From positions 248,001 to 312,000 of the forward strand of contig JAZGUH010000022.1 in assembly GCA_037893225.1 (NCBI GenBank): a DNA stretch of 64,000 nt. The letters are read 5' to 3'. A program made the position numbers and the translations under genes. The notes under the pieces were generated by a model. The model was not told where the DNA came from. It saw only the letters and a list, made by a program, of their open reading frames with translations, and did not search any database. Numbering within the stretch: the first letter of the stretch is position 1; every line of letters begins with the position of its first letter. Positions 12,201-21,585 of the stretch are shown here, in pieces. This DNA is from Hippasteria phrygiana. Its lineage: Eukaryota > Echinodermata > Asteroidea > Valvatida > Goniasteridae.

Positions 12201-15200
12201 AGTGGAATCTCCGAATTGGGGTTGGATCTGCTTTTTCCCTACAGGAAATTCCTTCCATCAAAGTCTCCCCTCAAGCTACTGAAGCCAATTAGCAGGCCGG
12301 CAATCAGTGAAGATGGCATCAAGATGGAGTTGCAATGGAAAGAACGAGTGCATGAGTTGCACAGATCGGGTACCATGGCAAGGGAAAGTCCCATCACATC
12401 GCAGGAAACGGAGGTAACTGTCCGTAGGTTGGACACAGAGCAGAATGTTGTGAAGGTGTCTGCTGGATACTGGCAGGAGATGCTGCAAGGAGTTCAAGCA
12501 CAAGACATGTATATGATCCAGAAAGCCGTCATGGATGCAGAGAGGGAACAGAGAGAATTAGCGAGAAAAAGACCGAAGCAACCGGGACGCAAAAACAAGA
12601 TCATTGAGGAGGTATCCTGTGAGACGTCAGATGCAAACAAGCCTTTACCCTTTGTCAAATTCAAGCGGGAATTTGAACGGGGCGACGTGGTACAGATTCA
12701 GCTGAATGCATCGATTCAGATGGGTGTCTTGATGCCGTGTCATCAGCTTTTCTGTCTAACTCCAAAGCTGAACCTCTGCACTGAACACCGAGCGAATGCA
12801 ATCGAAAGCTTTGCTAAAGTAGCAGTCCACCGCCCTCCTCCTGTTATAAAGAGCTTTCCAAAATACAAGGCTGTGTGGCTGCCCATCCTGAAAATGCAAT
12901 CAGCCTACAATGCCGTTGTCAGTGATGAGACAAGTGTACTTCATGGAGTGGATATCACCTGGACTCGCATCAAGGAAGATGACGATCAGCCACTCAGGTT
13001 CAGCGGGACTTTCGAACTCAACAAAATGTTCTGTCATAACCGAGCTATCAAAGTACACCCTTGCTACTTTCTGTGCATTCGCTACAAGGACCTGCCCCTG
13101 GCTCCACAGACAAAGCACAGTCTCCGTGAGGTTGCAAATACATCCACATCCAGTCGGTCGTTCACAGGAGACCCAGGAAGGACCACCTTCGTTTCCCATG
13201 CTATCATTTCTGGCATCGAAGATGTCGACATGTGGTCCGACGACTGGAAAATGATTATCCACGCTGTAATAAATCAACATTCAGCACCGTTTCCTGATAT
13301 CTTGGTCGAAGCGGAAAAGACACCGGCATGCTCTTTGGAGATAATACCGAGGTCACATTCAGACACGTAAGTACTTATCAACATCTGATTTCCATGGTCA
13401 ATGACTGATATTGAAAACATACTAAAATTTAAGTCCATCAAGTACATTTTTTTTTCTCCCTAGGCGTCTTGAGTCTGCATTGTTATGCTTGGGAGAGGCA
13501 GACCCTTTGATCAAGGACATCTGTTTTCATAATAAACCGAAGGTCGATGACGATGGTCAGTATTTCAATCCACTTTTATTTCAAACTACCAGAACATTTA
13601 ATTTCAATTAAATTTTTCGATTTTACAAGCAGTACGTTTTGAAATGATATAGGCCTAGATTGTGTCATCAGATGTGAAGTCAAAAAGAAACCTTTGATGA
13701 AAGCAAACGACTGAATCTATTTGTGTAGATAGATTTATTTGTGTTTGCCCCTAAATATTATGTGTAAATATTCATTTTTAATTATAATGTATTCAGGGCC
13801 CTAACGGAAATCAGTTGTTTTAAACTGTTTGGGCACACTCTGGGTAAAGAAATGTTATAAATAAATTGTGACTTTACAATTAATTCTTATTACGATGTCA
13901 AGAACATAGATTGACTTTGAGGGTTAAGTGTTTTCGTACATCTGCAAGTTGCCATAGCAATTTCTGCTTGCCATTTTCTGACTATTAAAGTGGCACGCTC
14001 TAAAGAGTTTTCTAAATTGAAGCTAGTTTCACACCACCTTTACAGATGTCATCACCAGGAGGTTACAAGAGCTTGCTAGACAGATGAAATCTTTGGTCAT
14101 CCATGATTCGCCATATGCTACCCCGAACCAACCACAAGAAGCAGCGTTGAGACTGGCTCTGCAGCAACAATTCACCATGATTCAAGGTCCTCCAGGTATA
14201 AAAACAACACTTCTACCAAGTCTTTTATTATTATCGAAGTAAAACGGAGGCAAAAACCCCAATGGCAGGTTTACTGACATTCACGTGTGTATCCCTTTTT
14301 TATTCCAAGAGCATTATTCCGATGACATGTTTCCTATAAGGAGATTTTGAACACGAATTCTTTTTCAATGAAAATTAGAACTACTGGCCAATGTATACGA
14401 ATGCTTTGCTTATTTATCGCAGAGAATCCCAGTGACTTGCTCATATCAAACATGAGAAGTGCGCACGACTTTCCTTCCCCCAAAGAGATTTATATGAAGT
14501 GAGTGGGAATATATAAATTGCAAGTAGAGCTGGCCTTAAAAGTACTATTAAGAATCAGCCATGCACTGTGTTTGATGATTAACCTCCGAGTGTTCCTGGG
14601 TTTTTCGATTAATACTTGAGTGTTAAAGCCTACAACTTGAACAACATCCACATATTATTTGCCTTGTGTATTTTCTTTTCCGTGTTTCCAGGTACGGGTA
14701 AGACGATCACTGGGGTCCATCTTACCTACTTCTTCACGGAAATGAACAAGCAGCTGCCTGATTCTGGCAGGGGACCACCGCAAGTTCTGTACTGCGGACC
14801 ATCTAACAAGTCTGTCGATGTTGTTGCCGGTGAGTTCTTTAGAATGGATAATCTCGAAAAGGAAAATAACTCTCAATACTCTTCAAACACACGAATCAAA
14901 ATTCTGCAATGAGTTTTGACGTACGTGAAATGGAAATGGCATGTGAAGAAGTTTGCCCATATATCGACTTCAGGTACCCCATGCACTTGCCGGTATTAAA
15001 TAAGATAACAATCACAGTATGTACCCCACGTCCATGATGTTACAGTGAGAGCGGGCTGACAAATCACTTACCAGTCTGTAGTCGATATCTTTAAGCACAT
15101 TCCTTAAGAATGCTGACAAAGATGGCCATTTCACTAGCAGTGTGGACCTCCTTATATTCAATCATGTAGACTACCTGCTGAAATTGAAGATACCAGTCGT

Positions 15201-18200
15201 CCGAGTCTATAACAACATGGTAGAACAGCAGGACTATCCAATACCCGGACACTCCGGTGGATCAACAAGCAAGATTGGAAATTCTCAAGAAGTCAAGGTG
15301 GATCCCGATCTCAAGCACATCTCATTACATCACCTCATCAGGCAGAAATCAAACTCCTACAGGCAGCTCATCATAGACTATGATCGGCAGTTCCACAAAC
15401 CAAACCACAGGATTAGCTTCCGGGAGCTTCGAAAGTACAGAAAAACCATCCAAAATGCTGAGGTGGGTTTGGAATATTTCAGTGACATTTATTAGTGGAT
15501 AAATACATTTTTGTATCGCCGTCTTGGATACTGTATTTTGATTGGCCTAGAACGATCACGTGTCCGGTCTATAAAAACGACTGGCACACTCCAAGCATGA
15601 TATCACACATCAGCGCAGCCAGTTGAGCTATATTATTGGTAGCCACGCAATGTTTACCTACACTGTTGACGATAGTAAACTATAAGTGGGAGCAGCGGAC
15701 CAGCAGACGATCAGCTGTTTTGTTTGAGTTAATTTTCACCGAGCAAGGCAAGTTGAACTGAGAAAAAAAAATGAGTTTGGCGATATAACAAAACAATTGT
15801 TGACTGCTGTGATGTGGGATATGACGGGTGCTATGCGTCCCTCGGGTGTTAAAAACGTCATATCCCACATCACAGCAGTCAACAATTGTTAACTATAGAT
15901 TCTAAAACTGTAGGCCCCCAATCCATGCCTCCGGAATCCGTTCGTAATGCGTAAAAATAACACGCAACGAAATGTAATGGGCATATTTCCATGCATCGGG
16001 ATTTATGTGTAAGCTGTCTTCCCATAATGCGTTTTCGGTCCGTTTTCTGTTGCGTTTGGAATAGTACGTAATAGCACAAAAACGTATGGACACAAAACGG
16101 ACAATACAATTAACATATTTATGGACAGGCAGATTTTGTGGAATCCATTGTTATCAATATTGCTTCCGTGTAGTTTTATTTGGACAAAACACTGACTAAT
16201 CAAGGATGACAGGCGTGTGGTATGGAGTTTGGTCCCGAGGGCACTTGAAAGGGCTTGTGCTGAATATATGTGAAATATTAATTCCATTTTGAATGTTATG
16301 TATTAATTTCAATAGCCATGGCTGGTTCTTCGCTAGGGCTTCGAAATAGAGTACCCGTAATCGTATTACTTAGTAATTTCTCAAACAATGAAAACGAGAG
16401 TTTTTGAATGTCATTTGTGGGGAATTTTCAAAATGAAAACCAGGCTACATAGAAAAACAAAACAGATTGACGTTTACGACGTTTACGAACATGCAATTTA
16501 CACCGTAAAGCTAAAGAGCTCATTGTACACACTTGTGGTAGTATTAACGTGCGGACCTTCACGAACAATAATAAACAGCAATTTCTGAGATTAAATTTTT
16601 GGGATTGGCTTTCACCAGTACTTTTTTTTCAATCTGGTACCGGATTCCCGTATTACCCGTAAATGCACACCCCATATTCTTCGCACGGGTTTTGCTCCAA
16701 TTTGTGCTTTTTACAGGCCGAAGAGTTGGGGAAATATAAGGTGGTTTTGTGCACGTGCAACGAGGCAGGCAGCAAAAGCATTCAGAATCACGTGAATGTG
16801 ATTCAGTGCATTGTCGATGAGGCTGGGATGTGTAGCGAACCAGAGACACTGGTACCATTGGTGGGTACCAACAAGGGCCAAGTTGCAAGGCACGATCCAC
16901 GACAGGTTGTCCTTATTGGAGATCATAAACAACTCAGGTAAGCCAAAAATATTGGTAATTCTTTTTAAATCAACCAATATAAGGCTAAACGCTATTCCAG
17001 GTAAAGGGATACGATAAGAATTGGAAGGGTTGACGACAGTTTTGAGTTGGCAACTGTACCCTTACGGTTTTCCTGGGCCCAGATCTAAATAGAGGATAAA
17101 TCTTCAACCGATTCCTAAGAAATGATTCCGATTTGCAGACCTACAGACACAGGCGGGGGGGTACTTTCCACTATCGACGAGAACAACTCACCTCCCCCGA
17201 ATGAGAGAGAAATGAATGTTGATAATGCGGGGAGGGGGAGAGGTTGCCATAATGATGGTACAAGGGGGAGATGGGCATGGGGAGGAGACGGGTTAATACA
17301 TTTTACGAGGTTAGAGGAACAGTCAGAGGTTTTCCATTTTGCGGTTCGTATGACTGTCTCCAGGCTCGAAATGTAAGCTCTTTGGGGGAAATATATATTG
17401 ATTAACAAAAATGTGGCTTTCTGATAATTGGTGGGGTATGCAGCAAGGGGGAAGGGGCGGCAACCCCTCCCCCACGACGAAATTTTTCCGATTTGTTCAA
17501 AAAATCCACTTAACAAGCGCCATCAGTTTACAGCTGGTGCATTGACCCCTCCCTGCCCGCTTTTCAAAGCATTTCTCAGGTCGACAAGGGAGGCTATTTT
17601 TTCAGAAAAAATACGGATTCACCTCCCCCCCCCCCCCCCCCCCCCACCGATCGTTTTGGGAACGATTTTGGGAAGTTTCTGTCTTCTTGGACGGTCAGGA
17701 GGAATAGGCAAATATACGAGCTATTTTGTTTATAGCCCAAACTTTGCTTTAAAAACACATTGTCGGATTCCTTGCGATAGTTGTGTAGGGCTATTTGAAA
17801 CCTTTGGGGTGATTCCAATGAAAAAAATCTGTATTTGTATCATCATGCAAGTGCCTAAAAACAGTTAGTTATATCTTGCTCATGCAGGTGAAGACAATTG
17901 TGTATCATAAAGTACATTTTCCTTGATTGTACTTTGAAAAATATTGTGGAGAAATGTGGCTAATGTAACACGCAATGTTGAAAACATGCATGTAATATTC
18001 GTATCGGTGCTGGTAAAAGCACGTGAGGAAAAATGCAATTCCAGATATGTTTTTGTTTGTATGAATGCAGACCAATAATCCAGGAACAGACGGCAGCAGA
18101 ACTCGGCATGGAGAAATCGCTACTCGAGAAATACGAGGCGGAAGCTACAATGCTAACCATTCAGTATCGCATGGTATACGTTCTACGTTGATACCTTCAC

Positions 18201-21200
18201 TCTCGGTTCAGTAATCTACCAAGTTTTGCTTTATACTCAAAATTTTAGTGTAATTTCTTTTTCGATATGTATCAGTGAAGTCGTACATAAAATGGTTTTA
18301 GATCACACGTCATCTTTTCCGTTGTCATCTTTTTCCGTAATCTGTTTTTAATTAATTCCAAGTTAATTCCTTCGGGTAATAAAACCAAGGATTTCTCAAA
18401 AAAGTGCTTATGACCCTGTAGCTTGGTAGCGTGAAGAAGCCAGTGAAAAGAGGATGATAAAGACATTTTACTTTTTTTTAGAGGAGGGAGGAAAACCCAG
18501 GAATGGTGGCCCAGGCGGGACTCGAACCCAGGTCGCAGAGGTGAGGGCGAGGAAAGTAATGCTACAACTGACTCACCTTCGCTGCCAAGTACAACATAGT
18601 TGCGTTATTAAAGATATCGGGTAGAAACGTAGTGTGTGATGAAATACGTGGTGCAGTTTGTATGCCTGATCTTTCAATGCCTGTTTCCTTTCTTGGCAGC
18701 ACGAGTCCATCTGCGCCTTTCCCTCGGAGGCTTTCTATAAGGGGAAGCTTGTGACTGCAGAGAGCGTGAAGAAGAGACTAATACCAAGGCTTCAGCACAT
18801 ATGGCCGGGCGGCAGGGGTAACCCACTTGTTTTTTGCCATCACGTTGGAAAGGAAGAGGTCCAAAGTGTACGGACTGAGGAAGGGAATGAACAGTCGCGG
18901 GCAAATCCAAAGGAGGTCGAGCACGTGGTATGGCGACAATATGCAAGGTTCTGTGTTTTATAATTTCAGAATGCCTCAGGCCTGTTGGAAGCCGGCTTGA
19001 GGTATTCTGGGATGAGGAAATTTCGTGTCGGGCATCGAGAGTTTTGCCCTTCGAGACGTGGTGTCAAGAATTGTGTACATGTAGTCTGTGCTTTTGGGGA
19101 AAACATTACAGGATTAAGGCCGGTTCATAACTCACGCGAATACAAATGTATAAAGCGAAGTTATGATATAAACCCGAAAAATACGCGCTGCGAATTCGCA
19201 AAATTTGAACACAATACAACTTTTGCAAATCTTACTAAAAACTCGTGAACCGGCCTTTAAAAATATAGTCTTCAGTTGAACAAAGAAAATTCTTTGCACG
19301 ATGTCCAGCATTTAGTAAAATTACATTTCTATCAGAAATACACGAAATGACCATTTTTATCTTGCTAAGAAATGTCTTTTACTATGGCACTCTACACGAG
19401 ACTCACCTTGCGGTACCGGTACGCCTTGACTCAACAGGTCCGCATTGCGTCAACCATGGTGAACAGGCTCGGTGTTAAACAAGAAAATCTCGTCGTCTTG
19501 ACCCAGTATCGCCTCCAGAGGGCACTCATCGCAGACAAACTGAAGGAATTGAACCTGGAGAACATTACAGTTAGTACGGTCATTACAAGTCAAGGTATGC
19601 TGGAATGTAGACTCAATCGCATGGCAGAATACGTTACATTAATTCTAGAGAGAAATTTTGCGGAAAACGATGTAAAGCGACCAACATCACTATAAGGCAA
19701 CCATAAGTCCTGTCATGGAACACTGCAGCACGTCACATTTGGGCTGGTGCTCCGGCTTGATATTTGTCCCTCTTTGATAAGATTCAGCGGTGCGTTTCAA
19801 ATCTGGCTGGTCAGGACCTAGTGTCTTCTCTGTAACCCTTTCATGCTCTGTTACTTCGTTAAGCTTCATTCAGTTTGCTTTAAAGGTACTGGTTCTACAC
19901 CAAATTTGTTTCATATAAGAGGTGTCTTCTGTTCGATGTAACAGGTAGAGAGTGGGATTACGTCATCTTGTCCACCGTGAGGTCACTGCGGAGGGTAGAG
20001 ATCGACGAGAAACCATCCAGATTTTGGCGGAAGCGTAACCTTGGTTTCATCTGTGACGAAAACCAAATGAATGTAGCGATAACTCGCCCCAGATTGGGTT
20101 TAATCATCCTCGGTTAGTAAACATATCCTTATATACCTGTGTGCGCTTTTTCTAACATAGTTTCGAGAATGATGCACTAAGCATTTATTGTTTTTTCTAT
20201 ACTACCACTCTGGCGCCAGAAACTCGCATATTATGATAATGATGACTGCAAACAATTTCCAATGTTATTCCACAATGGATTTGCATTAAATTCAAAAGAA
20301 AACAATTCTTTGAGAAAACTGAGCAATACCAAAACAGTTCCTTGCCTTCTCAGTGTAAAGTATACTTTGATTTTGTTTTTTAGAATAACTGAAACATATA
20401 TAATGTGCCTTATTTCATTCTCCTTGATTCAAAAAAATCGTTAAATTCCATGAGCAACAGATAATTTAAAATCCGGTAATTGAGGAACTTGACATGATAC
20501 AAAATGATAACATTTTGCTTATTTGAATCGTAAGAAATCTCTAAAGTACCAGAATTTGGTTATCGCGTGTGCATGGAATCGTAAAATGTGTAGCTTTGTT
20601 TTTTTGTTTTGTTTTTTATTTCTTTACAAAGTTTGGGATAACCCAGTAGCTCGTATGTTTCCATTTCCTTCCTTTACGTCGAAGGTAATATATAACATTT
20701 GCAAACATAAAAAACAACTAGTAAATTATTATGAAATACCTTACTTTACTGTATACATGTAATAGTCTCAAGCATCTTGTGAAATCATGGCACCTCAGTG
20801 GTATATACGGTACCAGTACCCGGTACGTGTGCTGTCATTCTCACGAAAAGTAGAACTTTTGTATCAATTTCCAGCGATGGTCGGCCGACCATCGTTGGAA
20901 ATAGTCTAGTTCCCCGACCTGATAAGTCCCTGAAGTCTACAAATTGCTCCGTTTTGTCTCAACTCGGGTCAGGGAACCAGACTACAAGAGCAGCATTTTT
21001 TTCTCTGTTTTCCGAGCATCTATGAACATAAAACTTCAAACAGGTCAGTGTTACAACATTTGCTATAAAATACTAACCCCCGAATCCGTTCATTTATGAA
21101 AAGTACAGCAAAAGCAAATGTTGTATACTTGCTTCCAATGTCTTCTCTAACCTCTCATTATATCTTTTGACTTGTAAAGGTAATATGTACCTCCTGAAGG

Positions 21201-21283
21201 TTCACGGCACATGGGAACAACTGCTGTCACATTATCGCGACAAGAACGCCGTAGTCGACGCCGAGAACTTTCCAAAAGTGTAA
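1..21283 (+). CDS. helz2-like: Copy A: HELZ2-like zinc finger / helicase / RNB exoribonuclease / helicase, 5'-partial
   Basis: A 25-exon gene entering the window from the left. Exons: 1-282, 513-804, 1619-1820, 2158-2289, 2530-2760, 3264-3544, 3947-4148, 4846-5081, 5664-5909, 6704-7076, 7945-8214, 8754-8864, 8950-9025, 9258-9547, 9750-13366, 13464-13555, 14046-14195, 14692-14829, 15170-15462, 16717-16937, 18071-18173, 18700-18927, 19438-19594, 19945-20112, 21180-21283. All junctions are GT-AG and the phases join into one open frame of about 2,830 codons. Visible protein: zinc fingers (about 1-260), beta-rich region (to 618), helicase 1 (619-1074), RNB exon (1075-2279), helicase 2 (to the end). 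This order is that of vertebrate HELZ2, known as a 3'-5' RNB-family exoribonuclease and nuclear-receptor coactivator; a role in RNA decay or antiviral response here is inference. Oddities: an RNB active-site Asp is replaced by Ser, and one CCCH finger has unusual spacing. The N-terminal TPR part, if present, lies outside the window. Confidence 0.93.
513..804 (+). CDS. Exon a2: C2H2 zinc finger
   Basis: A Ser/Pro-rich lead is followed by a C-x2-C-x12-H-x5-H finger (CSYC ... HIQTKGH) and a conserved PPWNV segment. The acceptor AG is at 511-512 and the donor GTAAGT at 805; phases 1 and 2 match exon b9. Confidence 0.9.
1021..1186. repeat. Telomere-like GGGTTAG stretch beside a small foldback element
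   Basis: Degenerate TTAGGG/TTGGGG units at about 1030-1065 abut inverted arms reading CAACCTCGTTCCCA (1077-1090) and TGGGAACGAGGTTG (1172-1185). It lies in the a2-a3 intron. Confidence 0.5.
1619..1820 (+). CDS. Exon a3: second CCCH finger and charged helix
   Basis: The finger is split by the a2/a3 intron: the first Cys is at the end of a2. The residues here read CC, then nine residues, then C-x3-H. The nine-residue gap is five in copy B and normally four to six in CCCH fingers. A long Glu/Lys/Arg-rich helix follows ([16 protein letters not shown]). The donor GTGAGT is at 1821, phase 0. Confidence 0.88.
2158..2289 (+). CDS. Exon a4: start of the beta-rich domain
   Basis: Begins IADELPG and matches b11 (IADKLPG). 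It is phase 0 on both sides. The donor GTAGTG at 2290 is weak, but the matching exon b11 supports it. The frame runs on into the intron, so the exon end rests on the comparison. Confidence 0.78.
2530..2760 (+). CDS. Exon a5: beta-rich domain, converted segment
   Basis: 77 codons, phase 0/0, with the same length as b12. It carries conserved [10 protein letters not shown] and FDLGTEP motifs. An 89-bp stretch and a neighbouring 26-bp stretch are identical to copy B; I count 17 differences in all 231 bp. The flanking introns do not align. Confidence 0.9.
3005..3166. repeat. Probable MITE in the a5-a6 intron
   Basis: Imperfect inverted arms with ACCGGTTCG / CGGTTCGCATTTGCGTGAAG words; similar in style to the 19110-19261 element. 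Confidence 0.35.
3264..3544 (+). CDS. Exon a6: pre-helicase region, converted segment
   Basis: 281 bp, phase 0/2, same length as b13. The first 25 codons diverge from copy B (about 8 of 25 identical). Then 3339-3517 is identical to 43112-43290 over 179 bp. It contains a Ser/Asp/Glu-rich stretch and a [16 protein letters not shown] helix. Confidence 0.9.
3581..3793. repeat. 213-bp near-perfect foldback element (MITE)
   Basis: ACTGTTAGAAAGTTGGACAA begins the left arm and its reverse complement ends the right arm. Most of both arms pair, leaving a short loop around 3680-3690. It lies in the a6-a7 intron. Confidence 0.85.
3947..4148 (+). CDS. Exon a7: pre-helicase linker
   Basis: 202 bp, phase 2/0, same length as b14. 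It holds the shared [16 protein letters not shown] and MDDSETSQI segments. No enzymatic motif is visible; it lies in the beta-rich region ahead of helicase 1. Confidence 0.87.
4192..4414. repeat. MITE with GGGCCAATTTCA termini
   Basis: Ends read GGGCCAATTTCA and TGAAATTGGCCC; subterminal TAAGCACAAA words occur in both orientations. A related copy is at 60347-60586. Confidence 0.75.
4846..5081 (+). CDS. Exon a8: last pre-helicase exon
   Basis: 236 bp, phase 0/2, same length as b15. It begins IYEA and ends MDMVFPP, both shared with copy B. This resembles the beta-barrel segment that precedes the P-loop in MOV10/HELZ-type helicases. Confidence 0.88.
5664..5909 (+). CDS. Exon a9: helicase 1 motifs Q, I and Ia
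   Basis: Conserved NPHQGQI comes before Walker A GPFGTGKT (5806-5829), then the Ia-like ILICTHSNR. These are superfamily 1, UPF1-like helicase motifs that bind ATP. Phase 2/2. Confidence 0.93.
6250..6345. repeat. Small foldback sequence in the a9-a10 intron
   Basis: GCCCGTCACCA near 6247 faces GGTGACGGGC near 6331. The rest of the intron to 6660 has a tRNA T-arm-like GGGCTCGAACC segment, possibly an old SINE. Confidence 0.4.
6704..7076 (+). CDS. Exon a10: helicase 1 motifs II and III
   Basis: Walker B DEAGQALE is at 6969-6992, followed by motif [16 protein letters not shown]. The length is 373 bp, exactly as in b17, but without the stop present there. The acceptor AG is at 6702-6703 and the donor GTGAGT at 7077. 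Confidence 0.92.
7945..8214 (+). CDS. Exon a11: helicase 1 motif IV
   Basis: Contains the ERLFYRKV block and the motif IV-like [10 protein letters not shown] of UPF1-like helicases, then [10 protein letters not shown]. Phase 0/0. Confidence 0.91.
8263..8675. repeat. GTATAC-ended MITE, copy 1
   Basis: Ends resemble GTATACAACATTTGC and its complement. An internal palindrome TTGTCGGCCGACAA and the phrase CCCCGACCTGATAA are shared with copies at 20685-21128 and 59777-61995. It lies in the a11-a12 intron. Confidence 0.75.
8754..8864 (+). CDS. Exon a12: helicase 1 RecA2 segment
   Basis: 37 codons, same length as b19; I count 21 of 37 identical residues. Ends [10 protein letters not shown], the strand before the Q-rich turn of UPF1-like helicases. 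Phase 0/0. Confidence 0.9.
8950..9025 (+). CDS. Exon a13: helicase 1, lead-in to motif V
   Basis: 76 bp ending VETVQNVQ, with phase 1 inside the conserved Gly codon of motif V. The donor GTCTGT is off-consensus, but phase and length match b20. Confidence 0.85.
9258..9547 (+). CDS. Exon a14: helicase 1 motifs V and VI
   Basis: Motif V ([14 protein letters not shown]) and motif VI (NTACTRAQ) are present, with LLMVVGE after. The Arg in motif VI is the expected arginine finger. Same length as b21, phase 1/0. Confidence 0.92.
9750..13366 (+). CDS. Exon a15: RNB (RNase II/DIS3-type) exoribonuclease, single 3.6-kb exon
   Basis: 1,205 codons. The first about 300 codons are acidic and poorly conserved. 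A cold-shock-like segment follows with [11 protein letters not shown], the [15 protein letters not shown] strand and [10 protein letters not shown]. The RNB core starts near 10920. Its catalytic loop [15 protein letters not shown] has Asp at 10980, 11004 and 11007, but Ser (10998-11000) at the second of the four acidic positions. [25 protein letters not shown] and [13 protein letters not shown] (11964 on) are intact. The C-terminal part is OB/S1-like in position only. Activity may be altered by the Ser. The donor GTAAGT is at 13367, phase 2. Confidence 0.95.
13464..13555 (+). CDS. Exon a16: linker into helicase 2
   Basis: 92 bp, phases 2/1, equal to b23. Short helix RLESALLCL and an [13 protein letters not shown] segment shared in pattern with copy B. 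Confidence 0.85.
14046..14195 (+). CDS. Exon a17: helicase 2 Q motif and first half of Walker A
   Basis: Ends [10 protein letters not shown], where the final Gly codon is interrupted by a phase 1 intron. The rest of the P-loop is on the next exon. Same length as b24. Confidence 0.92.
14692..14829 (+). CDS. Exon a18: helicase 2 second half of Walker A, motif Ia
   Basis: Starts GTGKT, completing GPPGTGKT with exon a17, then [15 protein letters not shown] (motif Ia region). Phase 1/1; same length as b25. Confidence 0.93.
15170..15462 (+). CDS. Exon a19: helicase 2 1B-like insert
   Basis: Conserved [21 protein letters not shown] and SLHHLIR segments shared with b26, followed by a basic helix. 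Phase 1/0. It lies between motifs Ia and II. Confidence 0.9.
15793..15890. repeat. Foldback element, about 34-bp arms
   Basis: AACAATTGTTGACTGCTGTG and onward to ATGACG on the left is matched in reverse on the right (15856-15890). Confidence 0.8.
16717..16937 (+). CDS. Exon a20: helicase 2 motifs II and III
   Basis: [11 protein letters not shown], Walker B DEAG (16816-16827) and motif [14 protein letters not shown]. It is 11 codons shorter than b27, in the variable loop between the two motifs. Phase 0/2. Confidence 0.93.
17625..17645. repeat. Poly(C) run, 21 bp
   Basis: Uninterrupted C run in the a20-a21 intron, one of about fifteen such runs in the window. Confidence 0.9.
18071..18173 (+). 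CDS. Exon a21: helicase 2 motif IV lead
   Basis: Begins [12 protein letters not shown] and ends LTIQYRM, the classic UPF1-family motif IV. Phase 2/0, same length as b28. Confidence 0.93.
18376..18590 (-). repeat. tRNA-derived SINE-like repeat, copy 1
   Basis: GGACTCGAACCCAGGTC on this strand is the complement of a tRNA T-arm (box B-like). Shares AACCAAG.ATTTCTCAAAAAA and GGGAGGAAAAC with 36655-36920. Confidence 0.55.
18700..18927 (+). CDS. Exon a22: helicase 2 RecA2 segment
   Basis: Begins [13 protein letters not shown] directly after QYRM of a21, the usual UPF1-like motif. Phase 0/0. Confidence 0.92.
19110..19261. repeat. MITE with TTAAGGCCGGTTCA ends
   Basis: Inverted ends TTAAGGCCGGTTCA and TGAACCGGCCTTTAA lie 150 bp apart in the a22-a23 intron. 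Confidence 0.75.
19438..19594 (+). CDS. Exon a23: helicase 2 up to motif V
   Basis: [15 protein letters not shown] and TVITSQ are typical of the UPF1-like RecA2 domain. The exon ends phase 1 inside the motif V Gly codon, as a13 does in helicase 1. Confidence 0.92.
19945..20112 (+). CDS. Exon a24: helicase 2 motifs V and VI
   Basis: [14 protein letters not shown] (motif V) and [14 protein letters not shown] (motif VI with Arg). Phase 1/1, same length as b31. Confidence 0.94.
20685..21128. repeat. GTATAC-ended MITE, copy 2
   Basis: Same family as 8263-8675; GGTCGGCCGACC palindrome centre. It sits just before exon a25. Confidence 0.75.
21180..21283 (+). CDS. Exon a25: C-terminus of copy A, TAA at 21281-21283
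   Basis: GN then a conserved W..LL.HY...NAVVDA segment, ending FPKV-stop; b32 ends FPPKA-stop. This matches the C-terminal helix typical of HELZ2-type helicase 2. Confidence 0.92.
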
Positions 21284-21368
21284 AGTCATTCCATCAACAA
21301 TACGTCCATCAAAACCCGTGGGGAGAGAATCATTATGATTGTGGCAAGACATTGAAATATAGAGAAAT

Positions 21369-21585
21369 ATCAGTGGCGTATCTAGGCTTTGGGTCGATGG
21401 GGGGGGGGGGGGGGGGGTGGAAGTGACCTCAATTTTTTTACGCCTAAATTTATTTTAAAGCAGTGGGAATTCAAGTACCAGTTGTGAAGCGGGGATACAT
21501 CCATTTTCTAAAAAAAGAAAAGAAAAAAATAGGAAAGAAAAACGGACAGTTTTTCCCCTCTCCCACTGGATACGCCACTGAGAAA
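21369..21585. repeat. CAGTGGCGTA-ended element with poly(G)
   Basis: TCAGTGGCGTATCTAGG at the left, GGATACGCCACTGA at the right, and G19 at 21399-21417. Related ends occur near 54028-54187. Confidence 0.75.

Noticed and set aside
12900..13280. 126-codon minus-strand open frame inside exon a15, and similar ones inside b22
   Set aside because: Shadow of the conserved RNB exon on the other strand; no domain and no splice context.
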